Of a stretch of 64,000 nt of DNA, positions 27,219-35,067 are shown one piece after another (position 1 is the stretch's first letter; each line of letters begins with the position of its first letter). The DNA is from Campylobacter sp. US33a. GTDB taxonomy: Bacteria > Campylobacterota > Campylobacteria > Campylobacterales > Campylobacteraceae. The stretch is from the NCBI RefSeq assembly GCF_004378855.1, contig NZ_RYYL01000007.1, forward strand, positions 94,353 through 158,352, read 5' to 3'. Position numbers and translations under genes: made by a program. Under the pieces are notes generated by a model. It had not been told where the DNA came from. It did not search any database and saw nothing but the letters and a program-made list of their open reading frames with translations.

Positions 27219-29549
27219 ATGAAAATCTTAAAATTTGATGAAATAAATTTTGGCTCTTATGAAAATTTTAAATGGGATAATAATCTTGAAGAATTTAAAA
27301 CAATTAATATTTTTTATGGTAGAAATTATTCAGGTAAAACTACACTTTCAAGGATAGCTAGAAGTTTTGAGCTTAAAAAATATAATGAAGATTTTTTGGA
27401 TGGAAATTTTAAAATAAAATTAGAAGATGGTAATTTTTTAACCCAAAATGATGTTATAAATTCTAATCTAGATATTAGGGTTTATAATAGTGATTTTGTA
27501 AAGGAAAATTTAAATTATTTATATGATAAAAAAGGAAATATAAAAGGTTTTAAAAGCATAGGGGAGGAGCAAAAAAATATAAAAGAAATAATTGAAAAGA
27601 GAGAAGAGATTTTAGAAAAAAGACTTGAGAAATTAGAAAACATACAAAATAATCAAAAAAAGATTTCTAAAACACAACAAGATAAGATAAAAACTTTAAA
27701 TGAAAATTTTACAAATAAAGCTAAGGTTATAAAACGTAGTTCAAACTTGATAAAGCAAGGTAATGAATATAATAAAAAACATTTAGAAAACGATTTAAAC
27801 AAAATTAAAAACAATATAGACACTTATTTTCTTAATGACGAAGCACAAAATCGATTTATAAAAACATTAGAAGATAAAGAAAAACAAAATATAAATTTCA
27901 AAAATACTTTTAACAAGGATAATTTTCAAAATATTTTAAAACGCTCATTAGGGATTCTTGAAAAAGAAGTTATCATTAAAGAAAATTTAACAAGCGAATT
28001 GAGAAAATGGCTAGAAGAGGGTTTGGAATTTCACAAGGAGCATTCATCTAAACAGCAATGTAAATTTTGTAATAATCCCTTAACACTAGAAAGAATAGCT
28101 TGGATTGAAAATAATATAAAAGATGATAGTGGGGAAAAAGAACAAATTGAAAAAGAATTAAAAGAATTATTAGATGGCTTTAAAAGTTATAAACTAGAAT
28201 TAAAAAATTTATTACAAGATGTTAAATATGAAGATTTTTATTCTAATTATAAAGATAGTTTTATTGTTGCAAAAGAACACCTAGAAACAAGTATTGATAA
28301 CTACAATAAAGAACTGTTAAAAATAGAAGAAAAATTAAAACAAAAGCAAAAAGATGTTTTTACTTCTATGAAATTAGAAAACATAAATGATTTTTCAGAT
28401 GAGGTATTATCAAGATTAAATCAAATTGAAAATTTATGTAAAGAAAATAATGAATACACAAAAAATTTATTAACAAATCAAAATGAGGCAAGAGAAAGAT
28501 TAAGATTAAATGAAGTAGCAAAGTTTCTCAAAAATATAGATTATTTTACCTTACAAGATGAAATTGAAATTCTGCAAAAAAATATAAATACTTTGGAGGA
28601 AAGTATTAAAACACAAAATAACAAAATAGATCTTTTAGAAAGTAGAATAGGAAAATATAAGGCAAAACTTAGTAATTTTGAAACTTCTACAAGCAATATA
28701 AACAAATATTTAAAATCATATTTTGGACACAATCTATTGGAATTAAAAGCAAAAAAAGATGACAAAGGACAATTAAATGGAGAATTTGAGATTTTAAGAA
28801 ATGGCAAACAAGCTAAGAATTTAAGCGAGGGTGAGTGTAGTTTGGTAGCCTTTTGCTATTTTGTGGCAAGTTTGGAAGATGCAAAAACTAAAGATAAAAA
28901 TCCTATAATATGGATAGATGACCCTATATCTAGCCTAGATAACAATCATATATTTTTTATCTTCTCTTTAATAGAAGCTAAAATTGCAAAAAAGATTAAA
29001 GATAATAAATATTCTCAACTTTTTATATCTACTCATAATTTGGATTTTTTAAAATATCTAAAAAGTTTAACAGGATATGATAAAAATGATAAAAAAAGTT
29101 TTATGTATTTGATAGAAAAAACAAATAATAGTAATATTAAAAATTTACCTAATTATATTCGTAAGTATGTAACTGAATTTAATTATCTATTTGAGCAAAT
29201 TTTTAAAAACCATAACAACACAAATATTACTATAGATTCATATTATAGTCTAGCAAATAATATTAGAAAATTTTTAGATACTTATATGTATTTTAAATAT
29301 CCAAATAATGATAATCCAATGACAAAATATTATAATTTTTTTGGAGAAGAGAACGCTATCTTAATCAATAGAGTTATTAATGAAATATCTCATTTAGAAA
29401 ATATTGAAAGAGCTAAAATGCCTTTAGATTTATTAGAAATACGTACAGTTGCTAATATTATTATTGAAAATATTAAAAGTAAAGACAAAGAACAATTTGA
29501 GGCATTATTAAAAAGCCTTGATATAGAAGAAAATAATAATGCAAAATAA
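27219..29549 (+). CDS. rloC: RloC/PrrC-like ABC-ATPase, candidate anticodon nuclease
   Basis: 776 residues of the AAA_13 group. Walker A GRNYSGKTT (34-42), two long coiled coils (120-200 and 300-500) separated by CKFC (C281/C284) as in zinc-hook proteins, ABC signature LSEGE (535-539), Walker B IIWIDD (563-568), D-loop SSLD and switch H606. The C-terminal domain resembles the PrrC nuclease: YVTEFNYLF near 650, RKFLDTYMYFKYP with R683 and D687, and NEISH with H725. PrrC uses Arg-Glu-His, so D687 would replace Glu. Family proteins cut tRNA anticodon loops upon phage attack. It sits between hsdR and hsdS (3 nt after hsdR; overlap with hsdS). Nuclease activity is inference. Confidence 0.75.
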   Translation: MKILKFDEINFGSYENFKWDNNLEEFKTINIFYGRNYSGKTTLSRIARSFELKKYNEDFLDGNFKIKLEDGNFLTQNDVINSNLDIRVYNSDFVKENLNYLYDKKGNIKGFKSIGEEQKNIKEIIEKREEILEKRLEKLENIQNNQKKISKTQQDKIKTLNENFTNKAKVIKRSSNLIKQGNEYNKKHLENDLNKIKNNIDTYFLNDEAQNRFIKTLEDKEKQNINFKNTFNKDNFQNILKRSLGILEKEVIIKENLTSELRKWLEEGLEFHKEHSSKQQCKFCNNPLTLERIAWIENNIKDDSGEKEQIEKELKELLDGFKSYKLELKNLLQDVKYEDFYSNYKDSFIVAKEHLETSIDNYNKELLKIEEKLKQKQKDVFTSMKLENINDFSDEVLSRLNQIENLCKENNEYTKNLLTNQNEARERLRLNEVAKFLKNIDYFTLQDEIEILQKNINTLEESIKTQNNKIDLLESRIGKYKAKLSNFETSTSNINKYLKSYFGHNLLELKAKKDDKGQLNGEFEILRNGKQAKNLSEGECSLVAFCYFVASLEDAKTKDKNPIIWIDDPISSLDNNHIFFIFSLIEAKIAKKIKDNKYSQLFISTHNLDFLKYLKSLTGYDKNDKKSFMYLIEKTNNSNIKNLPNYIRKYVTEFNYLFEQIFKNHNNTNITIDSYYSLANNIRKFLDTYMYFKYPNNDNPMTKYYNFFGEENAILINRVINEISHLENIERAKMPLDLLEIRTVANIIIENIKSKDKEQFEALLKSLDIEENNNAK

Positions 29550-30792
29550 CAAAATGACAAATTTACCGCAGGGTTGGGAAGTAAAAAAGCTTGGTGAAAT
29601 AAGTGAAATTGTTACAGGTTCAACTCCTAGTAAAAGTAATTTAGATTTTTATGGAAAAGATTATCCATTTTTTAAGCCAAGTGATTTTGAGCAAGGGTAT
29701 TTTTTAGAAAATGCTGGGGATAATCTATCAAAATTAGGCTTTGATAAAGCCAGACAGCTTCCGCCTAAAACAATCCTTGTAGTTTGTATAGGTTCTTTGG
29801 GTAAAGTAGCACTAACTAGAGTTATTGGGAGTTGTAATCAACAAATAAACGCAATTATCCCTCACAAAAATATAATTGCCGAGTATATTTATTATTATTG
29901 CATATCTTCTAAATTTCAGTCTATATTATTTTCAAAAGCACCCCAAACAACTTTAGCTATTTTAAATAAGACTGAATTTTCTAAACTCGAAATTATTTAT
30001 CCAAAAGACATAAAAGAGCAAGAAAGGATAGTGGGAATTTTAGATGAGAGTTTTGCAAAGATAGATGAGAGTATAAAAATCTTAGAGCAAGATTTGCTAA
30101 ATTTAGACGAGTTAATGCAAAGTACCTTGCAAAAAGCTTTCAATCCTTTAAAAGACAATACTAAAGAAAACTACCAACTCCCACAAGGTTGGGAATGGAA
30201 AAGCTTAGGGGAAATTGCAAATGTCAAAGGAGGTAAAAGACTTCCCAAAGGTGAAAATTTATTAGATAATAATACAAAATTTGCCTATATAAGAGTTGCT
30301 GATTTTCAGGATAATGGCACTATAAATTTACAAAATATTAAATTTATCAATGAAAATACTTATAATATTCTAAAAAATTATAAAATTTATGATGATAATC
30401 TATATATTAGCATTGCTGGGACTATTGGAAAAAGCGGTATTATCCCCAAAGAATTAAACGGAGCTATTCTAACAGAAAATGCTGTAAAGCTAGAATATAT
30501 TCAAAACAATATTTCCAATAAATTTATGTATTTTTTTACATTATCAAATGTATTTAAAACACAAATACAAACTTCTACAAAAATAGTTGCTCAACCAAAA
30601 TTGGCAATTACAAGATTAAAACAAATTCAAATCCCCCTACCGCCTTTACAAGAGCAAGAGCAAATCGCTTCGCATTTAGATGAGCTTTCTTTAAATATAA
30701 AAAATTTAAAGCAAAACTATCAAGCACAGATAAAAGACTTGCAAGAGCTTAAAAATTCATTACTAGATAAAGCTTTTAAAGGAAATTTATAA
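29539..30792 (+). CDS. hsdS: Type I restriction-modification specificity subunit
   Basis: Determines the bipartite DNA site recognised by HsdM/HsdR. 417 residues in two similar halves: each begins LPQGWEwksLGEI (about 6-20 and 212-227) and opens a target recognition domain; each ends in a coiled-coil spacer (EQERIVGILDESFAKIDE near 155-180, EQIASHLDELSLNIKNL near 375-395). Both halves look complete. The start overlaps the RloC-like gene by 11 nt; ATG 29554 is an alternative. Three palindromes begin immediately after its stop codon. Confidence 0.92.
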   Translation: MQNNKMTNLPQGWEVKKLGEISEIVTGSTPSKSNLDFYGKDYPFFKPSDFEQGYFLENAGDNLSKLGFDKARQLPPKTILVVCIGSLGKVALTRVIGSCNQQINAIIPHKNIIAEYIYYYCISSKFQSILFSKAPQTTLAILNKTEFSKLEIIYPKDIKEQERIVGILDESFAKIDESIKILEQDLLNLDELMQSTLQKAFNPLKDNTKENYQLPQGWEWKSLGEIANVKGGKRLPKGENLLDNNTKFAYIRVADFQDNGTINLQNIKFINENTYNILKNYKIYDDNLYISIAGTIGKSGIIPKELNGAILTENAVKLEYIQNNISNKFMYFFTLSNVFKTQIQTSTKIVAQPKLAITRLKQIQIPLPPLQEQEQIASHLDELSLNIKNLKQNYQAQIKDLQELKNSLLDKAFKGNL

Positions 30793-30899
30793 TGTTAAAA
30801 AATTTTAGAAATTTTAACACATTAGCTAGATATGTTAAAAATTTTTGATTTTTTTAACATATTTTTTTATAATGTTAAAAATTTTTAGAAATTTTAACA
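30793..30899. repeat. Three 27-bp palindromes at 40-bp spacing (operator array)
   Basis: Copies at 30793-30819, 30833-30859 and 30873-30899. Each has outer arms TGTTAAAA and TTTTAACA and an A/T core; copies 1 and 3 differ at only one or two core positions. Starts are exactly 40 bp apart, close to four helical turns, so all face the same side of the helix. TATAAT immediately precedes copies 1 and 3. The array fills the hsdS-Fic gap and ends 12 bp before the Fic start. It reads as a cooperative operator, most simply for the winged-helix domain of the Fic protein itself. Confidence 0.85.
30868..30873 (+). promoter_or_regulatory. -10 box (TATAAT) of the Fic gene inside the palindrome array
   Basis: Perfect TATAAT overlapping the first base of the third palindrome; the second palindrome covers the -35 region. 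Protein bound to the array would block polymerase, so repression is expected. The transcription start would fall within copy 3. Confidence 0.6.
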
Positions 30900-30911
30900 T
30901 ATGGAAAAATC

Positions 30912-31982
30912 ATGAAAGAATTCATACCACCAAAACTACCTCTAAATATAGAGTTAAATGCAAATATTTACAGTCTTATCATCAAAGCTTCAAGAAAATT
31001 ATCGGAGTTAAATGGGTTTAGTAAAAGCATACCTAATCCAAACATTTTAATCAATGCTTTAATCTTGCAAGAAGCAAAAGATTCTAGCGAGATAGAAAAT
31101 ATTATTACCACTCACGATGAACTTTTTTTATCTCAAATCGATGAAAGTAAACTTACAAGAGCGGCAAAAGAAGTAAAAGACTATGAAAGTGCTTTAAAAA
31201 AGGGGTATGAGCTTTTAAAAAAAGAGCAATTATTAAGAAACGCACATATTTTAGAAATTCAAAAAAGACTAGAAAGAAACAATGCTGGCTTTAGACAACA
31301 AAGTGGAACTATGCTTAAAAACCCTATCACAGGAGAAATCAAGCACATTCCCCCACAAAATCCTAGCGATATAAAAGAGCTTATGGTAAATTTAGAGCGA
31401 TACATTAATGATGATAGTTTGGATGAGCTTGATTTTTTAGTAAAAATGGCAATTATTCATTATCAATTTGAAAGTATTCATCCATTTTATGATGGCAATG
31501 GTAGAACGGGTAGGATTATCAATATACTTTATTTAGTTTATAAAGGCTTGCTTGATTTGCCTATCTTGTATTTAAGTGCTTATATTGTAAAAAATAAAGG
31601 GGAATATTATAGACTTTTACAAAAAGTGCGTGATGAAGGGGCTATTTTGGAATGGATAGAATACATACTAAAAGGCGTAGAACAAACTGCTATAAAAACG
31701 ATAAAAACTATTCTCATAATAGAAAAAATGATGCTAAATGTAAGCGAAATTTTGCAAAATAAAACAAATTTTTATAGTAAAGACTTTGTAGAGCTTTTAT
31801 TTTCTCATCCTTATACAAAGATAGATTTTTTGATAAAAAAATTAGATATTTCTAGGCAAAGTGCTTCAAAATATCTTAAAATTTGTGAAAATTTAGGGGT
31901 ACTAGAGTGCATTAAAATGGGTAGAAATAATTATTATATTAATATAGAACTTTTAAGACTTTTTAGAAAAGGAATTTTTTAA
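30912..31982 (+). CDS. Fic-domain AMP transferase with C-terminal winged helix
   Basis: 356 residues. The Fic motif HPFYDGNGRTGR is at 190-201 (catalytic H190); Fic enzymes transfer AMP from ATP to target hydroxyls. An N-terminal inhibitory helix motif [ST]xxxE[GN] appears as SSEIEN (58-63), so the protein should be self-inhibited (class II). Residues about 270-356 form a winged-helix DNA-binding domain (LDISRQSASKYLKICENLGVLE). Related genes sit in Campylobacter type I loci. It is in the operon between hsdS and hsdM (0 nt before hsdM) yet has its own operator array. Target unknown; a toxin or a switch of the locus are both possible. Confidence 0.88.
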   Translation: MKEFIPPKLPLNIELNANIYSLIIKASRKLSELNGFSKSIPNPNILINALILQEAKDSSEIENIITTHDELFLSQIDESKLTRAAKEVKDYESALKKGYELLKKEQLLRNAHILEIQKRLERNNAGFRQQSGTMLKNPITGEIKHIPPQNPSDIKELMVNLERYINDDSLDELDFLVKMAIIHYQFESIHPFYDGNGRTGRIINILYLVYKGLLDLPILYLSAYIVKNKGEYYRLLQKVRDEGAILEWIEYILKGVEQTAIKTIKTILIIEKMMLNVSEILQNKTNFYSKDFVELLFSHPYTKIDFLIKKLDISRQSASKYLKICENLGVLECIKMGRNNYYINIELLRLFRKGIF

Positions 31983-33473
31983 ATGCAAAATAAAATCGAT
32001 AAAATCACAGACATACTAAGACGCGATGATGGTATAAGTGGCGCTATGCATTATAGTGAGCAGATTAGTTGGGTGCTTTTTTTGAAATTTTTAGATGATT
32101 ATGAAGAAGAATTAAAGCTAGAAGCTATCTTAAATGCAAAAGCATATAAAAGCATTTTGGAAGAAAAATTCAGCTGGAAAGTGTGGGCAGCTCCCAAAAC
32201 AAGCGAAGGTAAGCTTGATGTGAAAAATGCTTTAAGTGGGAGTGATTTGCTTAGCTTTGTCAATAACGAGCTTTTTCCTTATCTAAAAAGTTTTAAAGAT
32301 AATGAAAATTTCAAAAGCATAGAGTATAAAATAGGCGGAATCTTTGAGTTTATAGACAATCGCATAGCCAATGGTCATACTTTAAGAGAGGTTATAAATT
32401 TAGTCGATGAGCTTAGTTTTAGCAAAGAAAGCGATGTATTTGCTTTGGGTGAAGTTTATGAAAAACTTTTAAAAGATATGGGAAGTGATGGGGGAAATAG
32501 TGGGGAGTTTTACACACCACGCCCATTAATAAGAGCTATGGTAGAAGTGATAGATCCTAAGGCAAAAGAAAGGATTTATGATCCTGCGTGTGGGAGTTGT
32601 GGGTTTTTAGTAGAAAGCTTTTTGCATATCTTGTATGAAGATAGGACTAAAAACAAAAAAGCAAATTTAAGTGTGGAAGAGCTTGAATTTTTACAAAATG
32701 ATGCATTATTTGGCAAGGAAAAAACTCCGCTAAGCTATGCAATGGGTGTGATGAATATGATCTTACACGAGGTAAAATCTCCAAATATCATCAAAACAAA
32801 CACTCTAAATAAAAAAATCACAGATATTACAGAAAATGAAAAATACGAAGTGATTTTGGCAAATCCACCCTTTGGAGGCAAGGAAAAAGAACAAATTCAA
32901 AACAACTTTCCTATAAAATCGAACGCTACCGAGCTTTTATTTTTACAACATATCTTAAAATCTTTAAAAAATAATGGTAGATGTGCTATCATCGTGCCTG
33001 AAGGCGTGCTTTTTCAAAACTCTAATGCCTTTGTAAGCGTGAAAAAAGATTTGCTAGAAAATTTTAATCTTGAATGCGTTTTAAGCTTGCCAAGTGGGGT
33101 ATTTTTACCTTATAGTGCAGTAAAAACCAATGTGCTTTTTTTCTCAAAAGGAAAAAGAAGTATTTGCGGTGAAAGTGATGAGAATGTGTACTATTATGAG
33201 CTTATACCGCCTTTTAAACTCACCAAAAACAAGCCTTTGGAATACGCGCATTTTGAGGAATTTTTAAAATGCTACAAAGAAAGAAAAATCACTTCTCATT
33301 CTTACCTAGTCAGTATAAAAGAACTTGAAGAAAGAAACTACGATCTAAGTGCTAAAAATCCAAATTTAAAAGAAGAAAAAACCTTGCGTGAAGTAGAAGA
33401 AATTCTAAGCACTTTAAAAGAAAATCAAGAAAAAGCCAACGAGCTTTTGCAAAAAATACAAAGCATTGTTTAA
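31983..33473 (+). CDS. hsdM: Type I restriction-modification methyltransferase subunit
   Basis: N6-adenine methyltransferase, 496 residues. N-terminal HsdM domain (1-140), SAM-binding motif I YDPACGSCGFLVE near 199-211, catalytic motif IV NPPFGG near 297-302, and a C-terminal helical region with coiled coil (EILSTLKENQEKANELLQK). It appears intact, so modification should work with HsdS even though hsdR is broken. It starts one base after the Fic stop, so translation of the two is tightly linked and hsdM expression may follow the Fic operator array. Confidence 0.94.
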   Translation: MQNKIDKITDILRRDDGISGAMHYSEQISWVLFLKFLDDYEEELKLEAILNAKAYKSILEEKFSWKVWAAPKTSEGKLDVKNALSGSDLLSFVNNELFPYLKSFKDNENFKSIEYKIGGIFEFIDNRIANGHTLREVINLVDELSFSKESDVFALGEVYEKLLKDMGSDGGNSGEFYTPRPLIRAMVEVIDPKAKERIYDPACGSCGFLVESFLHILYEDRTKNKKANLSVEELEFLQNDALFGKEKTPLSYAMGVMNMILHEVKSPNIIKTNTLNKKITDITENEKYEVILANPPFGGKEKEQIQNNFPIKSNATELLFLQHILKSLKNNGRCAIIVPEGVLFQNSNAFVSVKKDLLENFNLECVLSLPSGVFLPYSAVKTNVLFFSKGKRSICGESDENVYYYELIPPFKLTKNKPLEYAHFEEFLKCYKERKITSHSYLVSIKELEERNYDLSAKNPNLKEEKTLREVEEILSTLKENQEKANELLQKIQSIV

Positions 33474-33500
33474 AACATAAAACTTTACAAAGGAAAACCT

Positions 33501-34379
33501 ATGCAAAATCAAGAAAAAATTCTAAGAAAAATCAAAAATTTTGCCCTTTCGTGTGAGCAAATTCGTCTTGCTACGCTTGAGGGATCAAGGGTTAATAAAA
33601 GAGCAAAAAAGGATAAATATCAAGACTATGATATTTCGTTTTTTCTAAAAACTAAGCATTTGAGAAAATTTTTAAATTTAAATAATAACGAAGCGATCAA
33701 AAAAGCGAAATTACCTAAATTTGTCAAAGAATTTGGAAAAGTTTTGTTTTATCAAGCACCGGAGGGCTTTGACTTTTATAAGGGCGGTTTGCCAAAAGAT
33801 TGGGTGAGTTTTTTGGTGATTTTTGAAAGTGGAGTAAGGATAGATTTTAAATTTATCCCTTTAAAAGCATTGAAAAATTACTATAAATTTGAGCCTTTAA
33901 GCAAAGTACTTGTGGATAAAGATAAAAGATTTAAAAAAATACAAAATGATAATGCTTTTTGCATAAAAAAGCCGACAAAAAAGGAAATTGATGAAGTAGC
34001 TAATGAGTTTTATTGGACTTTTGTAAATTTAGAAAAGGCACTTTTAAGAAAGCAATTTATCTTAGCAAATTCTTTGTTAAATTCTATGCGTCAAACGCTT
34101 TTTGATATGCTTAGTTTTAAAGTAGGATTTAAATTTAGTTTTGAAATTTGGCTGGGTAAAGAAAATACTGATATTTTAAATTTTTTACAGCAAAAAGAAA
34201 CAAATTTTATCTTAAATTCTTTTAACACTGCTTCGCTAAAACAAATCAAAAAAGCAAGAAAAAAGCTTGAAATTTTATTTCACAAAAATGCCAAATTTGT
34301 AGCAAAAAAGAGTGATTTTAAGCTTTTTCCTTACCAAAAACTTGCGAAAAAATACTGCAAGATTTTAAGAAAATTGTAA
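33501..34379 (+). CDS. ANT(6)/AadE-like aminoglycoside 6-adenylyltransferase
   Basis: 292 residues, the length of ANT(6)-I enzymes that adenylylate streptomycin. Nucleotidyltransferase core: LEGSRVNKRAKKDKYQDYDISFF near 25-47 (the GS and D-x-D of the fold), and DWVSFLVIFESGVRIDFKF near 96-114, both matching the AadE pattern. The C-terminal helical domain is present. Sequence is clearly diverged from the mobile aadE, so this may be a long-resident chromosomal form. AAGGA lies before the ATG. It follows hsdM by 27 nt on the same strand. Substrate is inferred from family. Confidence 0.82.
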   Translation: MQNQEKILRKIKNFALSCEQIRLATLEGSRVNKRAKKDKYQDYDISFFLKTKHLRKFLNLNNNEAIKKAKLPKFVKEFGKVLFYQAPEGFDFYKGGLPKDWVSFLVIFESGVRIDFKFIPLKALKNYYKFEPLSKVLVDKDKRFKKIQNDNAFCIKKPTKKEIDEVANEFYWTFVNLEKALLRKQFILANSLLNSMRQTLFDMLSFKVGFKFSFEIWLGKENTDILNFLQQKETNFILNSFNTASLKQIKKARKKLEILFHKNAKFVAKKSDFKLFPYQKLAKKYCKILRKL

Positions 34380-34382
34380 AAA

Positions 34383-34733
34383 TTAATTATTTTTTTCTAT
34401 TTTTACTTTAAAATCACCATTTTGTGCTTTTAAAGCTTCCAAATTCCCTTGCACTTTACCTAAAAATACCAAATCATCGCTTGCATTTTGAAGTTCATAG
34501 AAGATTCCTATATTTCCCCAAGGCACATAATAAAACAAATCCCCAATTTGAGGCTTATACGCACTGCTTCCTTTTGCATTTAGCGCTTTAGACAAATGTG
34601 CAATCTTTTCCTTCCTTGCAAAATCGCTAAATTCTAGCTCCATAGGAAGAGAGTTATAAAACTCTCTTGAAGCTTTATTTTCATCTAAATTTACAAGCAA
34701 TTCCTTATCATTAAAAAGTAATTTTATTTGCAT
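34383..34733 (-). CDS. Small cyclophilin-like protein
   Basis: 116 residues from ATG 34733, chosen because AGGAG lies 5 nt upstream. The frame is open further upstream, but those codons belong to the dead MerR gene. The fold pattern (MQIKLLFNDKELLVNL; ASREFYNSLPMELEFSDF; YKPQIGDLFYYVPWGNIGIFY) fits the bacterial cyclophilin-like (DUF3830/PF18050-type) group of small barrels; no peptidyl-prolyl activity has to follow from that. Function unknown. It is often found beside MerR regulators and small redox or hydrolase genes, by my recollection. Confidence 0.65.
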   Translation of the reverse strand: MQIKLLFNDKELLVNLDENKASREFYNSLPMELEFSDFARKEKIAHLSKALNAKGSSAYKPQIGDLFYYVPWGNIGIFYELQNASDDLVFLGKVQGNLEALKAQNGDFKVKIEKNN

Positions 34734-35048
34734 GTCTGCTCCTAAGCGATTTACAGATTCTTTAATCTTCTTGTATTTTTTTATATTTTTTTCTAAAAGC
34801 TTCTTGCGTCTAGGCACGGTTTCAAGCCCTTTTGGGAAAAGATATGCATGCTCTTAATATCCTTAATGCTTATACAATTTGGTGGCAACAATCCACCCAA
34901 AGCACCCATTGCAAATATTTTTCACTAAAATACTGCATGCCATTTTATCTTTCTCTACATAAGGAAACACGCCCTTATCTGCCCAAAATCTTATTGTCTT
35001 GCTAGGGATACCGGTTTTTCTTTCTACTTCTATAATTGTGTAAGCTGT
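34734..35048 (-). pseudogene. Dead MerR-family regulator
   Basis: The minus strand reads AYTIIEVERKTGIPSKTIRF, then WADKGVFPYVEKD, closely like the intact MerR at 46037-46462 (AYTIKDVEKETKISSHTLRF, WAKKGLFPFVQKD). Where the ATG should be (35046-35048) there is ACA. After EKD the frame shifts (NGMQYFSEKYLQWVLWV continues in another frame) and stops, then a third frame gives HIFSQKGLETVPRRKKLLEK, the C-terminal helix. That last part runs in frame into the cyclophilin-like gene. It may once have controlled the MerR-type promoters in this window. Confidence 0.75.
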
Positions 35049-35067
35049 ATTGCTCTTTTATAGATTA

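Noticed and set aside
34383..34817. A single 144-codon protein including the cyclophilin-like domain
   Set aside because: The first 28 codons match the C-terminal helix of a MerR protein, and a strong AGGAG lies before the internal ATG at 34733.
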